A DNA stretch of 32,433 bases from CAYRPN01 sp964426135 (lineage in GTDB: Bacteria > Planctomycetota > Phycisphaerae > Phycisphaerales > Phycisphaeraceae): the NCBI GenBank assembly GCA_964426135.1, contig CAYRPN010000061.1:1-32433 (forward strand), written 5' to 3'. This document shows, one piece after another, positions 7,027 to 15,800 of the stretch. The notes under the pieces were generated by a model. The model was not told the DNA's origin. It made no database searches and saw only the letters and a program-made list of their open reading frames with translations. The position numbers and the translations under genes are program-made. How positions within the stretch are numbered: the first letter of the stretch is position 1; the number at the start of each line of letters is the position of its first letter.

Positions 7027-8256
7027 TCACCAGCGAATAAATCGCCCCGGATTCAGCACGTTGTGCGGATCCATCGTCTTCTTCAGTTTCCCCAGCAGCG
7101 CCCAATCCGGCTGCGGTGGGCCGAAGGGCGCGATGTCTTCCGCGCCGGTGGGCCGCGCGTGCCAGACGCGCATGCCGCTAAAGGATCGGATCGTGTCGTT
7201 GATCAGTGCGTCGAGTTTGCGTGCCAGGTCCGCGTTCAGGTCGCCGCCGACGAAGATGCAGCCGTGCAGCGGCAGTACCTCGAACCGAAGCGAGAAATGC
7301 TCATCCGCCCAGCGCAGCAGCGCGTTGCACACGGCTCCGGTCGATGCGGGCGGCACGATGATTTTCACGACAGCCGAGGCGCTGCGTCGCCACGCCCGAC
7401 GGGCGGATCGCTCCATGGCGTCGCGATCTAGGTCTGAATCGGTGGAGCCGGTGATGGTCACGCCCGGCAGCGTGGCGGTGAAAAGTTCGAGTGCGCGGCG
7501 CTGGACAATGTTGGCGGTGTGATGCCCAAAGTAGGCGACCTGTGCGACCCACGTGCCCGCAGCCGCGCCATGTCGGCCACAGCGGTGACACAGGGACAGA
7601 TGCGTGGGCTTGGCGTCGCTCAAGATCAGATCGGTGCCGCGCTCGTCGAACACGGCCGGGTCCTTCACGGTCATTTCGATTTCGAGCACGTGCTGGGGAA
7701 TGGCGTAGGTGCGAAGCGTCGCCTCGTGGACGATGCCCAGTTCGCCGAGGCTGCCGACCATGAAGCGCGTGACGTCATAGCCCGCGACGTTTTTGACGGT
7801 GCGCCCGCCGACGCGGATATCGCGGCCCTCGCCATCGATGTAGCCCATGCCCAGCAGCAGGTCGCGGATGGAACCGCAGCCGACGCGCAGCGGGCCCCAC
7901 ATGTTGTGATGGATCGCTTCGCCGAGGGTGATGTCGTCATCGGCATCGATGGGCGCGAACTGGTTGGTGGGCTTCAGCGCGGCTTGCAGGTCGCCGATGG
8001 TGATGCCCGCGGCGGCGCGGACGGTCAGATCGCGCACGTAGTGTTCGAGGATGCCGCCGTTGGCGGGGTCGGCTTCCTGCGCGAAGCGGGTGTACTCAGC
8101 GGGCGGCGCCGGCGGCGCGTGGCCGAGGCCGGCGTGGGCGAGGCCGTAGTCGATGAGAGGGCGGTGTGAAGCGATGGCATTGCCGAGCGCCGCGACAATG
8201 TTCTGCGGCGCGGCGCATCGCACAAACTCAGTTGGTGCTTGATCGACGGTCGTCAC
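7027..8256 (-). CDS. glcE: Glycolate oxidase FAD-binding subunit GlcE
   Basis: A 409-residue FAD_binding_4-type protein, the second flavin subunit of the GlcDEF complex. The family hallmarks are present: GILEHYVRDLTVRAAAGITIGDL, the shortened FAD-site segment LGEAIHHNMWGPLRVGCGSIRDLLLG, and GRTVKNVAGYDVTRFMVGSLGELG. The C-terminus ends in the typical LKKTMDPHNVLNPGRF. The start is probably GTG at 8256, because GAGGA lies six bases upstream; a TTG at 8262 that overlaps the toxin stop codon is the alternative. It follows the toxin gene by two bases, so it is cotranscribed with it. Confidence 0.92.
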   Translation of the reverse strand: MTTVDQAPTEFVRCAAPQNIVAALGNAIASHRPLIDYGLAHAGLGHAPPAPPAEYTRFAQEADPANGGILEHYVRDLTVRAAAGITIGDLQAALKPTNQFAPIDADDDITLGEAIHHNMWGPLRVGCGSIRDLLLGMGYIDGEGRDIRVGGRTVKNVAGYDVTRFMVGSLGELGIVHEATLRTYAIPQHVLEIEMTVKDPAVFDERGTDLILSDAKPTHLSLCHRCGRHGAAAGTWVAQVAYFGHHTANIVQRRALELFTATLPGVTITGSTDSDLDRDAMERSARRAWRRSASAVVKIIVPPASTGAVCNALLRWADEHFSLRFEVLPLHGCIFVGGDLNADLARKLDALINDTIRSFSGMRVWHARPTGAEDIAPFGPPQPDWALLGKLKKTMDPHNVLNPGRFIRW

Positions 8257-8258
8257 AA

Positions 8259-8573
8259 TCAATCCTCGGTTTCAGGGACATCACGATCGCGCCAGTAACG
8301 AAACCGCCTGCGGTGATGCGCCACCGCGACGATCCAGATGTGTTTGGGCGTCAAGGCGTAAACAAGTCGAAACGGCCAGCCTTGCACATTCGCTTTTCGA
8401 AACGGGGATCGGCGAATGGGAGCTCCGGCGTGGGGATATCGTCGCAATGAATCGGCTGTCCGCTGGACTCGATCCAGAAACCGCAAACCCAATCCTGGGC
8501 GCTTCAATTCATAAAACAACGCCTGCATGCGCATCTCGCGGTCAGCTTCATCGAGCAGGCGCACCGATCTCAC
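8259..8573 (-). CDS. ParE/RelE-superfamily toxin
   Basis: A 104-residue protein starting at GTG 8573, which overlaps the antitoxin TGA (GTGA). The order follows the ParE/RelE fold: an N-terminal helix pair with DEADREMRMQALFYE, then LGLRFLDRVQRTADSLRRYPHAGAPI, then the strands FRKANVQGWPFRLVYAL and HIWIVAVAHHRRRFRYWRDR. The last segment is the characteristic basic C-terminus of this superfamily. It would act on gyrase or ribosome-bound mRNA; sequence alone does not say which. A longer frame upstream overlaps the antitoxin and is not needed. Confidence 0.85.
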   Translation of the reverse strand: MRSVRLLDEADREMRMQALFYELKRPGLGLRFLDRVQRTADSLRRYPHAGAPIRRSPFRKANVQGWPFRLVYALTPKHIWIVAVAHHRRRFRYWRDRDVPETED

Positions 8574-8809
8574 TTCAGGTTCTCCAGCGCCTGGCGTGCT
8601 CGCTTGAAGGCGGTTGAGGCTGCAACACCCTTGCTGCGCCCTTCCTGCACAGCAGCCCATCGACGGTCAAGCTCGCCCATCCATGAATCCTCCCATGCAG
8701 CATCTTTCTCGTTGTCCGCGGAATCGATCAGATACTCCGCCAGAGCATAGCGCTCGGACACCGGAAGTGCCGCGAGTTCTTTTCTGAGCCGTTCAGTTGA
8801 CTTTGCCAT
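8570..8809 (-). CDS. Addiction-module antitoxin (TIGR02574-like)
   Basis: A 79-residue acidic, helical protein with the typical opening of this antitoxin family, LRKELAALPVSERYALAEYLIDS, and the later block AWEDSWMGELDRRWAAVQEG. The start ATG at 8809 follows AGGGAG by seven bases. It overlaps the toxin start by four bases, the standard arrangement for antitoxin before toxin. It lies 27 bases after the glcD stop codon, so the pair is embedded in the glc operon. Confidence 0.85.
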   Translation of the reverse strand: MAKSTERLRKELAALPVSERYALAEYLIDSADNEKDAAWEDSWMGELDRRWAAVQEGRSKGVAASTAFKRARQALENLK

Positions 8810-8836
8810 GGAATGACTCCCTGTTGCACAGGCATT

Positions 8837-10297
8837 CTACACCTGCGTCACCACCGCGCCGCCGCCGGTGTTCGCCTTCATCGGCTTCATGATGTCGATG
8901 CGCACGCGATCACTGGGGACGAGTTTGCCGTCGTTGATGCGCTGCTGCGGGTCAAACGTTTTCTTGATCTTCTGAAACGCCTCGATCGTCGCGGGGTTGA
9001 ACATCTTGGGCATCAGGTGCAGTTTCTCCACGCCCACGCCGTGCTCGCCGGTGATCGTGCCGCCGACGCTGAGGCAGTATTCGAGAATCTCTTCGCTGAG
9101 CTTGAGCACGCGCTGCACCTGCTCAGGATCTTCCTCGTCGAACAGCAGGATCGGATGGATGTTGCCATCGCCGGCGTGGAACACATTCGTGATCCGCAGC
9201 CCGTACGCCCGGCCCAGTTCACCCACGCGCTCCATCACCTCCGGCAGCTTCGAGCGCGGCACGCACGCGTCCTGCGTGCAGTAACTGTGGCTGACCCGCC
9301 CGATCGCGCCGAACGCCTTCTTGCGGGCGCTCCACAATTCCATGCGCCGCTTCGCATCGGAGCAGATCGAGATATCGCGGGCGCCGCACGCCTTGGCGAT
9401 TTCCACGATGGACGCCATCTGCTCGTCGAGCAATTGATCGACGCCATCGACTTCCAGCAGCAAGAGTGCCGCGGCATCGCGCGGGAATCCGAAGTGAAAC
9501 GCATCCTCGACGATCTGAATCATCTGCCCGTCCATCATTTCCATCGAGGTGGGCACGATGCCGCTGGCGATGACGTCGCTGACGGTTTTGCAGGCGTCGG
9601 GCGTGTTGTTGTAAACCGCGTAAAAGGTGCGGAAACAGCGGGGATTCGGCACCAGCCGGCACCACACGCGGGTGACGATGCCGAAGGTGCCTTCGCTGCC
9701 GCAGACGAGGCCCGGCAGGTCGGCGCCAATGCCATCGCAAAGGCCGCCGGCGCGCGTCTGCACGATGGAGCCGTCGGGCAGGACGATCTCCATACCCAGG
9801 ATGTGATTCGTCGTGACGCCGTGCTTGAGCGTGTTGATGCCGCCGGCGTTCGTCGAACAGTTGCCGCCGATGGTGCTGGCGCGCTGGCTCGATGGATCGG
9901 GGCTGAAACGCAAGCCTGTGTGCGCCACCGCGTCGGAGAGCGCCAGATTCCGCACGCCCGCCTGCACCACCGCAAAGCGGTTCTTCACATCGACCTCTTC
10001 GATCCTCGTCATCTTGCTCGTGGTGATGAGCACGCCTTCGCCATAGCCCACCGCTCCGCCGGCCAGGCCCGTGCCGCTGCCGCGCGGGATGATGGGCATG
10101 TCAAAATCGTTGGCCGCCTGCACGCACGCCGCGACCTGTTCGGTGCTGACCGGAAACACCACGCAGGTGGGCAACCCCTTGGCGATCGGAAAGCCATCGC
10201 ACTCATAGACCAGCATCTCGTCGCGGTTGAAGAGCACATTGGCCTGGCCAACAATGTGCCGGAGGCGTTCGATGGCGGGATGAACAGTCGCGTGCAT
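8837..10297 (-). CDS. glcD: Glycolate oxidase FAD subunit GlcD
   Basis: A 486-residue FAD-linked oxidase, the catalytic subunit of glycolate dehydrogenase; D-lactate dehydrogenases are close relatives. The FAD-binding half has PRGSGTGLAGGA, STIGGNCSTNAGGINTLKHG and GSEGTFGIVT. The C-terminal half has FHAGDGNIHP, the His-containing active-site motif, and TGEHGVGVEK, and ends with KKTFDPQQRINDGK. The ATG at 10297 is chosen over a TTG immediately before it. It is first in the operon, divergent from solA across a 131-base gap that is mostly an inverted repeat. Confidence 0.93.
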   Translation of the reverse strand: MHATVHPAIERLRHIVGQANVLFNRDEMLVYECDGFPIAKGLPTCVVFPVSTEQVAACVQAANDFDMPIIPRGSGTGLAGGAVGYGEGVLITTSKMTRIEEVDVKNRFAVVQAGVRNLALSDAVAHTGLRFSPDPSSQRASTIGGNCSTNAGGINTLKHGVTTNHILGMEIVLPDGSIVQTRAGGLCDGIGADLPGLVCGSEGTFGIVTRVWCRLVPNPRCFRTFYAVYNNTPDACKTVSDVIASGIVPTSMEMMDGQMIQIVEDAFHFGFPRDAAALLLLEVDGVDQLLDEQMASIVEIAKACGARDISICSDAKRRMELWSARKKAFGAIGRVSHSYCTQDACVPRSKLPEVMERVGELGRAYGLRITNVFHAGDGNIHPILLFDEEDPEQVQRVLKLSEEILEYCLSVGGTITGEHGVGVEKLHLMPKMFNPATIEAFQKIKKTFDPQQRINDGKLVPSDRVRIDIMKPMKANTGGGAVVTQV

Positions 10298-10315
10298 CAA
10301 GGGAATGGTACGGGC

Positions 10316-10421
10316 GTTTAGCCGCGGAGCAAAGGCTCGGCGACGCTCCGCACGGGCGCGTCACATGAGTCTGACGAACGTTCACGCGGACCGCCGCAAA
10401 GCCTTTGGTCCGCGGCTAAAC
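10316..10421. repeat. Inverted repeat filling the glcD-solA divergent promoter region
   Basis: Arms starting GTTTAGCCGCGGAGCAAAGG (10316-10337) and ending CTTTGGTCCGCGGCTAAAC (to 10421) are nearly complementary. It occupies most of the space between the two divergent start codons, leaving little room for ordinary promoters on both sides. Confidence 0.75.
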
Positions 10422-10428
10422 TCTCCCC

Positions 10429-11619
10429 ATGCCCCACGACGTCATCATCCTCGGCCTCGGCAGCATGGGTTCCGCCGCCGCCTGCGAACTCGCCCGCCGC
10501 GGCGTGCGCGTGCTGGGCCTGGAGCAATTCTCCATCCCGCACACGCAGGGCAGCCACGGCGGATTCTCGCGCATGATCCGCCTCGCTTACTTCGAGCATC
10601 CCGACTACGTCGCCCTGCTTCGCCGGTCGTATGAACGGTGGGCGGAACTTGAAGCGGAAAGCGGTCAGAGACTGCTGCACATCACCGGCGGCATCTATCT
10701 CGGCCGGCCTGACAGCGAGCTGATCAATGGCTCCCTGCATGCCGCGCGCGAGCATCGGCTTCCCCATGAGAGCCTGACGCGCCACGAACTGACGCAGCGA
10801 TTCCCGCAGTTTCATCTGCCCGACGACATGGTCGGCGTGTACGAGAATCAGGCGGGGTTCCTGCTGCCGGAGGTTGTCGTTTCGACTTATGCGCAACTCG
10901 CCATGCAGCATGGCGCGGAACTGCACGCGCATGAGCCGGCGATCGACTGGCGCGCCGACAGCCGAGGCGTGACGGTGCGCACCGCTGAGGCGGAATACCA
11001 CGCGGAGAAGCTCATCATCACCGCGGGCCCATGGGCGCCGAAGCTGCTGCGCCACCTTGGCGTGAAGATGAAAGTCACGCGGCAGACGCTGGCGTGGTAC
11101 TGGCCGCGCAAGCCGCAGCCGTTTCGACTCGACGATTTCCCGGTCTGGGCCATCGACGATTCGCGACAGGGCAATCCGGGCGCCGAGTACCGCGGCCTGC
11201 TCTACGGATTCCCGCTCATGCCGACGGGCATCGGCGTGCCGGGCTTCAAGGCGGCGCTGCATTTTCCAGGCGAGGCGTTCGATCCCGATTCGCCGGACCG
11301 TTCGCCTCGCGATGGCGATGATGCGTCGGTTCGCCGCATGCTGGAGCAGTACATCCCCGACGCCCCCGGCTTGCTGCTGGGCCGGCGCGTCTGCCTCTAC
11401 ACGAACAGCCCCGACGGCCACTTCATCGTCGACCGCCATCCGCCGTTTCCATCGGGCAACCTCGGCGCCGAGCGAGTCACGATCGCCTGCGGCTTCAGCG
11501 GGCACGGATTCAAGTTCGTCAGCGTGATGGGCGAAGTGCTTGCCGACATGGCGACGATTGGAAGAACCGCGAATCCGGTGGAGTTCCTGAGCTTATCGCG
11601 ATTCAGGCCGCGCCATTAG
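10429..11619 (+). CDS. solA: SolA/MSOX-type FAD amine oxidase (N-methyltryptophan or sarcosine oxidase family)
   Basis: A 396-residue protein of the monomeric sarcosine oxidase / N-methyl-L-tryptophan oxidase family, which oxidatively demethylates secondary amino acids and releases H2O2. The dinucleotide fold is at the N-terminus (VIILGLGSMGSAAACELARRG), followed by QGSHGGFSRMIRLAY, the substrate and flavin loop. Near residue 325 lies RVCLYTNSPDGHFIVDRHP, whose Cys is the site of covalent FAD attachment in the family. GFSGHGFKFVSVMGEVLAD closes the flavin domain. The substrate cannot be told from sequence. No Shine-Dalgarno motif is evident. Confidence 0.88.
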   Translation: MPHDVIILGLGSMGSAAACELARRGVRVLGLEQFSIPHTQGSHGGFSRMIRLAYFEHPDYVALLRRSYERWAELEAESGQRLLHITGGIYLGRPDSELINGSLHAAREHRLPHESLTRHELTQRFPQFHLPDDMVGVYENQAGFLLPEVVVSTYAQLAMQHGAELHAHEPAIDWRADSRGVTVRTAEAEYHAEKLIITAGPWAPKLLRHLGVKMKVTRQTLAWYWPRKPQPFRLDDFPVWAIDDSRQGNPGAEYRGLLYGFPLMPTGIGVPGFKAALHFPGEAFDPDSPDRSPRDGDDASVRRMLEQYIPDAPGLLLGRRVCLYTNSPDGHFIVDRHPPFPSGNLGAERVTIACGFSGHGFKFVSVMGEVLADMATIGRTANPVEFLSLSRFRPRH

Positions 11620-11764
11620 AGTGTCGCTACCGTTTTCGACCGTCAGCCCTGGGCTCCGCCGGGGGGGGCGCTCAACCTTGTGTCTGTGCTTGTGCGAATC
11701 CTCGTTTCGCGTGAAACATCCGGAAATCCATCCTCGAGAATCCATCGGCAACCCCCTTTCACCC

Positions 11765-11960
11765 GGGTGTGCCCAATTTTCCGGGGGCTTGGTCCCCTCT
11801 CCCCCAGTCTGCTGGGGGAGAGGGTTAGGGTGAGGGGGACGGTGAACCTTGGGCGTCCATTTGTCGCTCGACATCGCAAACCCCCTCACCCCAACCCTCT
11901 CCCCCGCAGAGCCGGGGGCGAGGGGGCCGATCCACCGTCCCCGGAAAAGTTGGCAGACCC
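11765..11960. mobile_element. Family C palindromic element with 8-bp flanking direct repeats
   Basis: The ends GGGTGTGCCCAATTTTCCGG (from 11765) and CGGAAAAGTTGGCAGACCC (to 11960) are imperfect inverted repeats of about 22 bp. Identical TTTCACCC octamers flank it at 11757-11764 and 11961-11968, as expected for a target-site duplication. The interior is a palindrome with CCCCTCTCCCCC and GGGTTAGGGTGAGGGGG arms. At 196 bp with no gene, it fits a non-autonomous transposable element. It fills much of the 445-base gap after solA. Confidence 0.7.
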
Positions 11961-12064
11961 TTTCACCCTGCGTCTTTTCACCGCATTGGCGTCGGTGCGA
12001 TCATTGAGACTAGAATGATCGGCCGACTCGGCACCCGCCGGTCGCCTGCCACGCAAAGGAAACC

Positions 12065-13126
12065 ATGCTGCTTGTTGCCGGACAAGATCGGGCCATCGGC
12101 GAACGCCTGTCAGTGGAACTGACCGACGTGGAAGCTCGATTTGCCGCCGAACTCATCAGCGATCTCACCTGCGTCAACGAACTGGTGCAGCACGTCGAGC
12201 GGTACCGCGGCAAGATGCTCCGCCCGATGCTGGTTCTGGTCAGCGGCATGGCGTGCGGCGCGACCCGCGCGGGGACCGGCAGCCGAAACGCGACATCCGA
12301 CCTCACCGACTCGCATCGGGTGGTGGCGACCGTTGTCGAGATGGTGCACATGGCGACGCTCGTTCACGACGACATCCTGGACGACGCGGAGATGCGGCGC
12401 AAAGGCGCCACGGTCAACGCCCTGACCGGCAACGAAGCCGCCGTCATGCTCGGCGATTACCTGATCAGCCACGCTTATCACCTGTGCAGCAGTTTGGGCA
12501 CGCCTTGGATCAGCCGGCACATCGCGGACACGACCAACACCGTGTGCGAGGGCGAGTTGCTGCAACTGGCCAATCGCAACAACTGGGATCTGGACGAGGG
12601 CACCTATTTCGAAATCATCCGTCGCAAGACCGCGAGCCTGACCGGCTCTTGCTGCCAGCTTGGGGCGACACTGCACGGCGTGGCCGATGGCGGCGATGCC
12701 CTGGCCGAGGCGATGTACACCTACGGCGAACAGGTCGGCATCGCGTTTCAGGTGGTCGATGATCTGCTCGACCTGGTGGGCGAGGAACAGACGGTCGGCA
12801 AATCGCTGGGCCGCGATCTGGCCAAGGGAAAACTGACGCTGCCGTTGATTCACTATCTGAAAACCGCCGACCCGGCGAAGCGCGCCAATATGCTGGCGCT
12901 GGTGAAAGCGGTCGGCCTGCACGAGAACGGAAACGGCGACGCCGAGGACGCCCGCGTGGCGGAAGTGCGCAGGCTCATCCTCGCCAGCGACGCGATTCCC
13001 TACGCCCGGCAATGGTCAGGCAAACTGGTCGAGCGCGCCAAGCGTTCGCTGGACGTGCTGCCGGAATCGGTGGCGAAATCACTTCTACTCGACATGGCGG
13101 ATGCCGTGCTGACGCGCCGGGCGTGA
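12065..13126 (+). CDS. Trans-polyprenyl diphosphate synthase
   Basis: A 353-residue all-helical isoprenyl diphosphate synthase (IspB/GGPPS type) that extends allylic diphosphates with IPP for quinone side chains or carotenoids. The first Asp-rich motif is DDILDD at 102-107, followed by RRKG. The second is DDLLD at 232-236. GKSLGRDLAKGKLTLPLIH is the conserved segment after it. The start ATG has AAAGGAA five bases upstream. Chain length depends on residues just before the first Asp motif (VEMVHMATLVH), where small residues suggest a long-chain product; that is inference. Confidence 0.9.
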   Translation: MLLVAGQDRAIGERLSVELTDVEARFAAELISDLTCVNELVQHVERYRGKMLRPMLVLVSGMACGATRAGTGSRNATSDLTDSHRVVATVVEMVHMATLVHDDILDDAEMRRKGATVNALTGNEAAVMLGDYLISHAYHLCSSLGTPWISRHIADTTNTVCEGELLQLANRNNWDLDEGTYFEIIRRKTASLTGSCCQLGATLHGVADGGDALAEAMYTYGEQVGIAFQVVDDLLDLVGEEQTVGKSLGRDLAKGKLTLPLIHYLKTADPAKRANMLALVKAVGLHENGNGDAEDARVAEVRRLILASDAIPYARQWSGKLVERAKRSLDVLPESVAKSLLLDMADAVLTRRA

Positions 13127-13150
13127 CCGGCCATGTCTCGCTGACGTCGT

Positions 13151-13840
13151 TCACTGCAGTTCGGTGATCGTGAGGTTGCGGAACCACACCTTGTCGCCGT
13201 GATCCTGCAGCATGATCTTGCCCTTGGCGTTGAGGCCGAAGCCCTGCACGTTCTTGAACTTGCTCTTGGCGATGCGCTCTTTCCACTCAACGCTCGCGGT
13301 ATCGATGTCGCTGACCTTCGTGCCGTTGAGCCAGTGCTCGAATTTGCCTTGTTTCACCACGATTTTCGAGCTGTTCCATTCCCCCACCGCCTTGACGGGC
13401 TTGTCCGCGATGGTTTCCTTGATGTCGTAGATGCACGCGGTCTGGTGCGTGCCCTTCTTGCCGTCGGGATGCGCGGCATCATCGATGAGCTGGTATTCGA
13501 CGCCCAGCGTGCCGCCGGGGGTGAACTGCTTGACGCGGTACTTGACGCCGGAGTTGGCGGCCTTGGCGATCTTCCATTCGAAGGTGAACTCGAAATCGCC
13601 GTACTCTTTTTCGGAGAAGAGATCGCCGCCCTTGTCCGCGCGGTGGAGCGTGCCGTCCTCGACGACCCAGCCTGCGGTCGGCGCTTTGCCATTGCCGCTG
13701 ACCCAGCCGGTGAGCGTCTTGCCGTCGAAGAGCGACACGGGCTTGGCGTCGGCGGCGAACAGCGCCGAAACGCCGGCAAACAGCACGATCGCGACGAAGG
13801 AGGCAACCAGGCGGGCAACGGGCAAACGGGAAGCGGTCAT
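13151..13840 (-). CDS. Secreted DUF1080 (3-keto-disaccharide hydrolase-like) protein
   Basis: A 229-residue protein from the ATG at 13840, where AAGGA lies nine bases upstream and a signal peptide follows directly (hydrophobic to about residue 28, ending ALFAADA). The mature domain starts VSLFDGKTLTGW and has EYGDFEFTFEWKIAKAANSGVKYR and GVEYQLIDDAAH, the hallmarks of DUF1080, a jelly-roll fold very common in Planctomycetes. Some members hydrolyse 3-keto-glycosides. A role in sugar breakdown in the periplasm is plausible, but no glycoside operon surrounds it. Confidence 0.88.
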   Translation of the reverse strand: MTASRLPVARLVASFVAIVLFAGVSALFAADAKPVSLFDGKTLTGWVSGNGKAPTAGWVVEDGTLHRADKGGDLFSEKEYGDFEFTFEWKIAKAANSGVKYRVKQFTPGGTLGVEYQLIDDAAHPDGKKGTHQTACIYDIKETIADKPVKAVGEWNSSKIVVKQGKFEHWLNGTKVSDIDTASVEWKERIAKSKFKNVQGFGLNAKGKIMLQDHGDKVWFRNLTITELQ

Positions 13841-13928
13841 GGTGTCATTTCCTTGTGAGGGATTCGATGTCCACACGAGATTGCTCATTCTACGCTCTTG
13901 ATTACAGAGCCGAGGAAGCTGCGGAAAA

Positions 13929-13962
13929 CAAAAACGCCGCGATGCGTTCATCGCGGCGTTCT
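13929..13962 (-). terminator. Rho-independent terminator of the DUF481 gene
   Basis: Read on the minus strand, AACGCCGCGATG and CATCGCGGCGTT pair perfectly over 12 bp with a four-base loop and are followed by TTTGTTTTC. It lies 30 bases after the DUF481-protein stop codon at 13992. Confidence 0.9.
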
Positions 13963-13991
13963 GATTGCTCACGGATGCGATCGAGCCGGGT

Positions 13992-15035
13992 TCAGAAATC
14001 CACGCCCAGCGTGGCGAAGTAGTACGTGTCCAGGCCGCGGACGCCGGGGTTCGGATCGCCGTCGTACTGGTTTTTCACGCCGATCTTCAGCTTCCACATC
14101 TTGTCGTCGGTCAGCGGAATCGCCACGAGGTTCTCCATGACCAGACGGAAGTCGCGCACATCCTCCAGCGACGGATACACCGTCGTGTGATGCTCGTACG
14201 AAAGCCAGGGCGTGATGTCCCGGCGATAGTCGATGCCGAACTCGAGCACGACCTGCTCCGTGTTGGTGCCGTTCTGGAACGACTCGAACTGGTAACCGGC
14301 GCCGGCGCGGCCTTTGAATTCGGTGGTCTTTTCCTTGATGAAGAAGTAACCGAGACCGCCGGTGAGCGTGGCGCGGAAGTCGAGGTTTTCGAAATCGTCG
14401 GTTTCAAACTCGCCGCGCACGTACCAGTACAGGCGGTCGTTGATATCGACTTCCAGGATCGCGCCGGCGATGAATTCGTTGGCGGTGTCCTGGCCGTTCT
14501 CGTGCGAGTAGCGGGCAGTGCCGTAGAGCGACAGGCGATCCCCCGGCGCGATGCGCTTGGCCTCCACCTTCCCGAGCACGGAGAAGCGATCGCTGTTGCC
14601 GGTTTCGCCGTTGATGCCAAGGTCCAGTCTCAGTTTCCAGTGCGGTTCCTTCGCCTTCATCTCGGCGATTGCCGGATCCTCCGCGCCCTGCGCCCACATC
14701 GAGGCCACCTGCGCCACCGGCACCGGCTTCTTGCCCGCCAGGTCGCCGCTGACGCTCTGCTGGCCCGCGCCGGCGTCGTATTCCAGCTTGCCCACGGCAC
14801 GCTCGCCGTTCTGCACCTGCACGTTCACCGGCGCGTCGGTGGTGATGCCTTTCACCTTCGCCGCGTCGATCGTCAGATCGCCGGCGAACTCCGTCTTCAC
14901 CACGATCTTGCCGCCGGCGATCTGCTGCACCTTGCCGACGAGCTTGCTGCCGTCAGCCAGATGAACTTCGTCACATAGTGCCGTCGAACACGCGCTCGCC
15001 ATGACGGCGGCAAGACTCAAAGTGAGACGATTCAT
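13992..15035 (-). CDS. DUF481 (YdiY-like) outer-membrane protein
   Basis: A 347-residue protein with a signal peptide (about 21 residues, ending STALCDE). Residues 22-75 form a small beta domain (VHLADGSKLVGKVQQIAGGKIVVKT segment) often found before DUF481. From about residue 130 the DUF481 barrel begins (WKLRLDLGINGETGNSD), a salt-induced outer-membrane protein family, with strands to a C-terminal Phe. GGAG lies eight bases before the ATG. It has its own terminator. The cargo or role is unknown; the family is loosely linked to outer-membrane stress. Confidence 0.85.
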   Translation of the reverse strand: MNRLTLSLAAVMASACSTALCDEVHLADGSKLVGKVQQIAGGKIVVKTEFAGDLTIDAAKVKGITTDAPVNVQVQNGERAVGKLEYDAGAGQQSVSGDLAGKKPVPVAQVASMWAQGAEDPAIAEMKAKEPHWKLRLDLGINGETGNSDRFSVLGKVEAKRIAPGDRLSLYGTARYSHENGQDTANEFIAGAILEVDINDRLYWYVRGEFETDDFENLDFRATLTGGLGYFFIKEKTTEFKGRAGAGYQFESFQNGTNTEQVVLEFGIDYRRDITPWLSYEHHTTVYPSLEDVRDFRLVMENLVAIPLTDDKMWKLKIGVKNQYDGDPNPGVRGLDTYYFATLGVDF

Positions 15036-15185
15036 GATCGGGCTCCGTTGGGTGAAATCACTTGGGATGAATCACGGGACAGCGCGGCGCGAACAATCCC
15101 GCCAATCGCACAGCGACGCGGGGAGGCGGAAGTTTACAGATCGCCGCGCAAGCCCGCAACAGAACCTTTGCGATACACTAGGACC

Positions 15186-15800
15186 ATGCAAGGCGACATC
15201 GATCGCGTCCTGGTCGACCGGCACCACATCGCCCTGCGCGTCGAAGCGCTGGCGAAAGAGATCACGCGCGACCTGGGCGATCTCTCCCCCGCCGGCGCTG
15301 CGTTGCATGAGCCCGATGTCACCTTGATCCCCATCCTCACCGGCGGCTTCATCTTCGCCGCCGACCTGATGCGGCACCTGCCGCTGAAGCTCAAAATCCG
15401 CCTGATTTCCGTCAGTTCCTACCCCGGCACCTCCACCGTCACCCGCGGCGCCCAGATCAAGAGCGATCTCTCGCACCTGCCCACCACGCTGCCCGGCTCG
15501 CACGTCATCGTCATCGATGACATCCTCGATTCCGGCAACACGCTGCGGCAGGTCTGTCAGACCCTGCGCGACATGAAACCCGCCAGCCTGCGCACCTGCG
15601 TGCTGCTGCGCAAGCGGCGACCGCAAGCGATGAGCTTTCCCGTTGACTACGTGGCCTTCGACATTCCCGACGAGTTCGTCGTGGGCTACGGCCTGGATTT
15701 CAACGATCACTACCGCAACCTGCCCGACATCGTCACGCTTCGCAAGCAGGTCATCGACGCGGCGCAGGCGTTGTCGGGCGACGGGAGCGCCGCGCGATGA
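15186..15800 (+). CDS. hpt: Hypoxanthine phosphoribosyltransferase
   Basis: A 204-residue purine salvage enzyme that joins hypoxanthine or guanine to PRPP, giving IMP or GMP. ILTGGFIFAADLMRHL is the conserved N-terminal loop region, and VIVIDDILDSGNTL is the PRPP-binding motif near residue 112. VDYVAFDIPDEFVVGYGLDF carries the purine-contacting segment. The ATG at 15186 is preferred to an earlier in-frame codon because it matches the usual family length. Its TGA overlaps the ATG of the next gene, so the two are cotranslated. Confidence 0.93.
   Translation: MQGDIDRVLVDRHHIALRVEALAKEITRDLGDLSPAGAALHEPDVTLIPILTGGFIFAADLMRHLPLKLKIRLISVSSYPGTSTVTRGAQIKSDLSHLPTTLPGSHVIVIDDILDSGNTLRQVCQTLRDMKPASLRTCVLLRKRRPQAMSFPVDYVAFDIPDEFVVGYGLDFNDHYRNLPDIVTLRKQVIDAAQALSGDGSAAR

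Noticed and set aside
8813..10321. 502-codon plus-strand open frame opposite glcD
   Set aside because: It has the composition of a shadow frame, while the minus strand encodes a full-length GlcD with all motifs.
10318..11505. 395-codon minus-strand open frame opposite solA
   Set aside because: Antisense shadow of the amine oxidase; no recognisable domain or ribosome-binding site.
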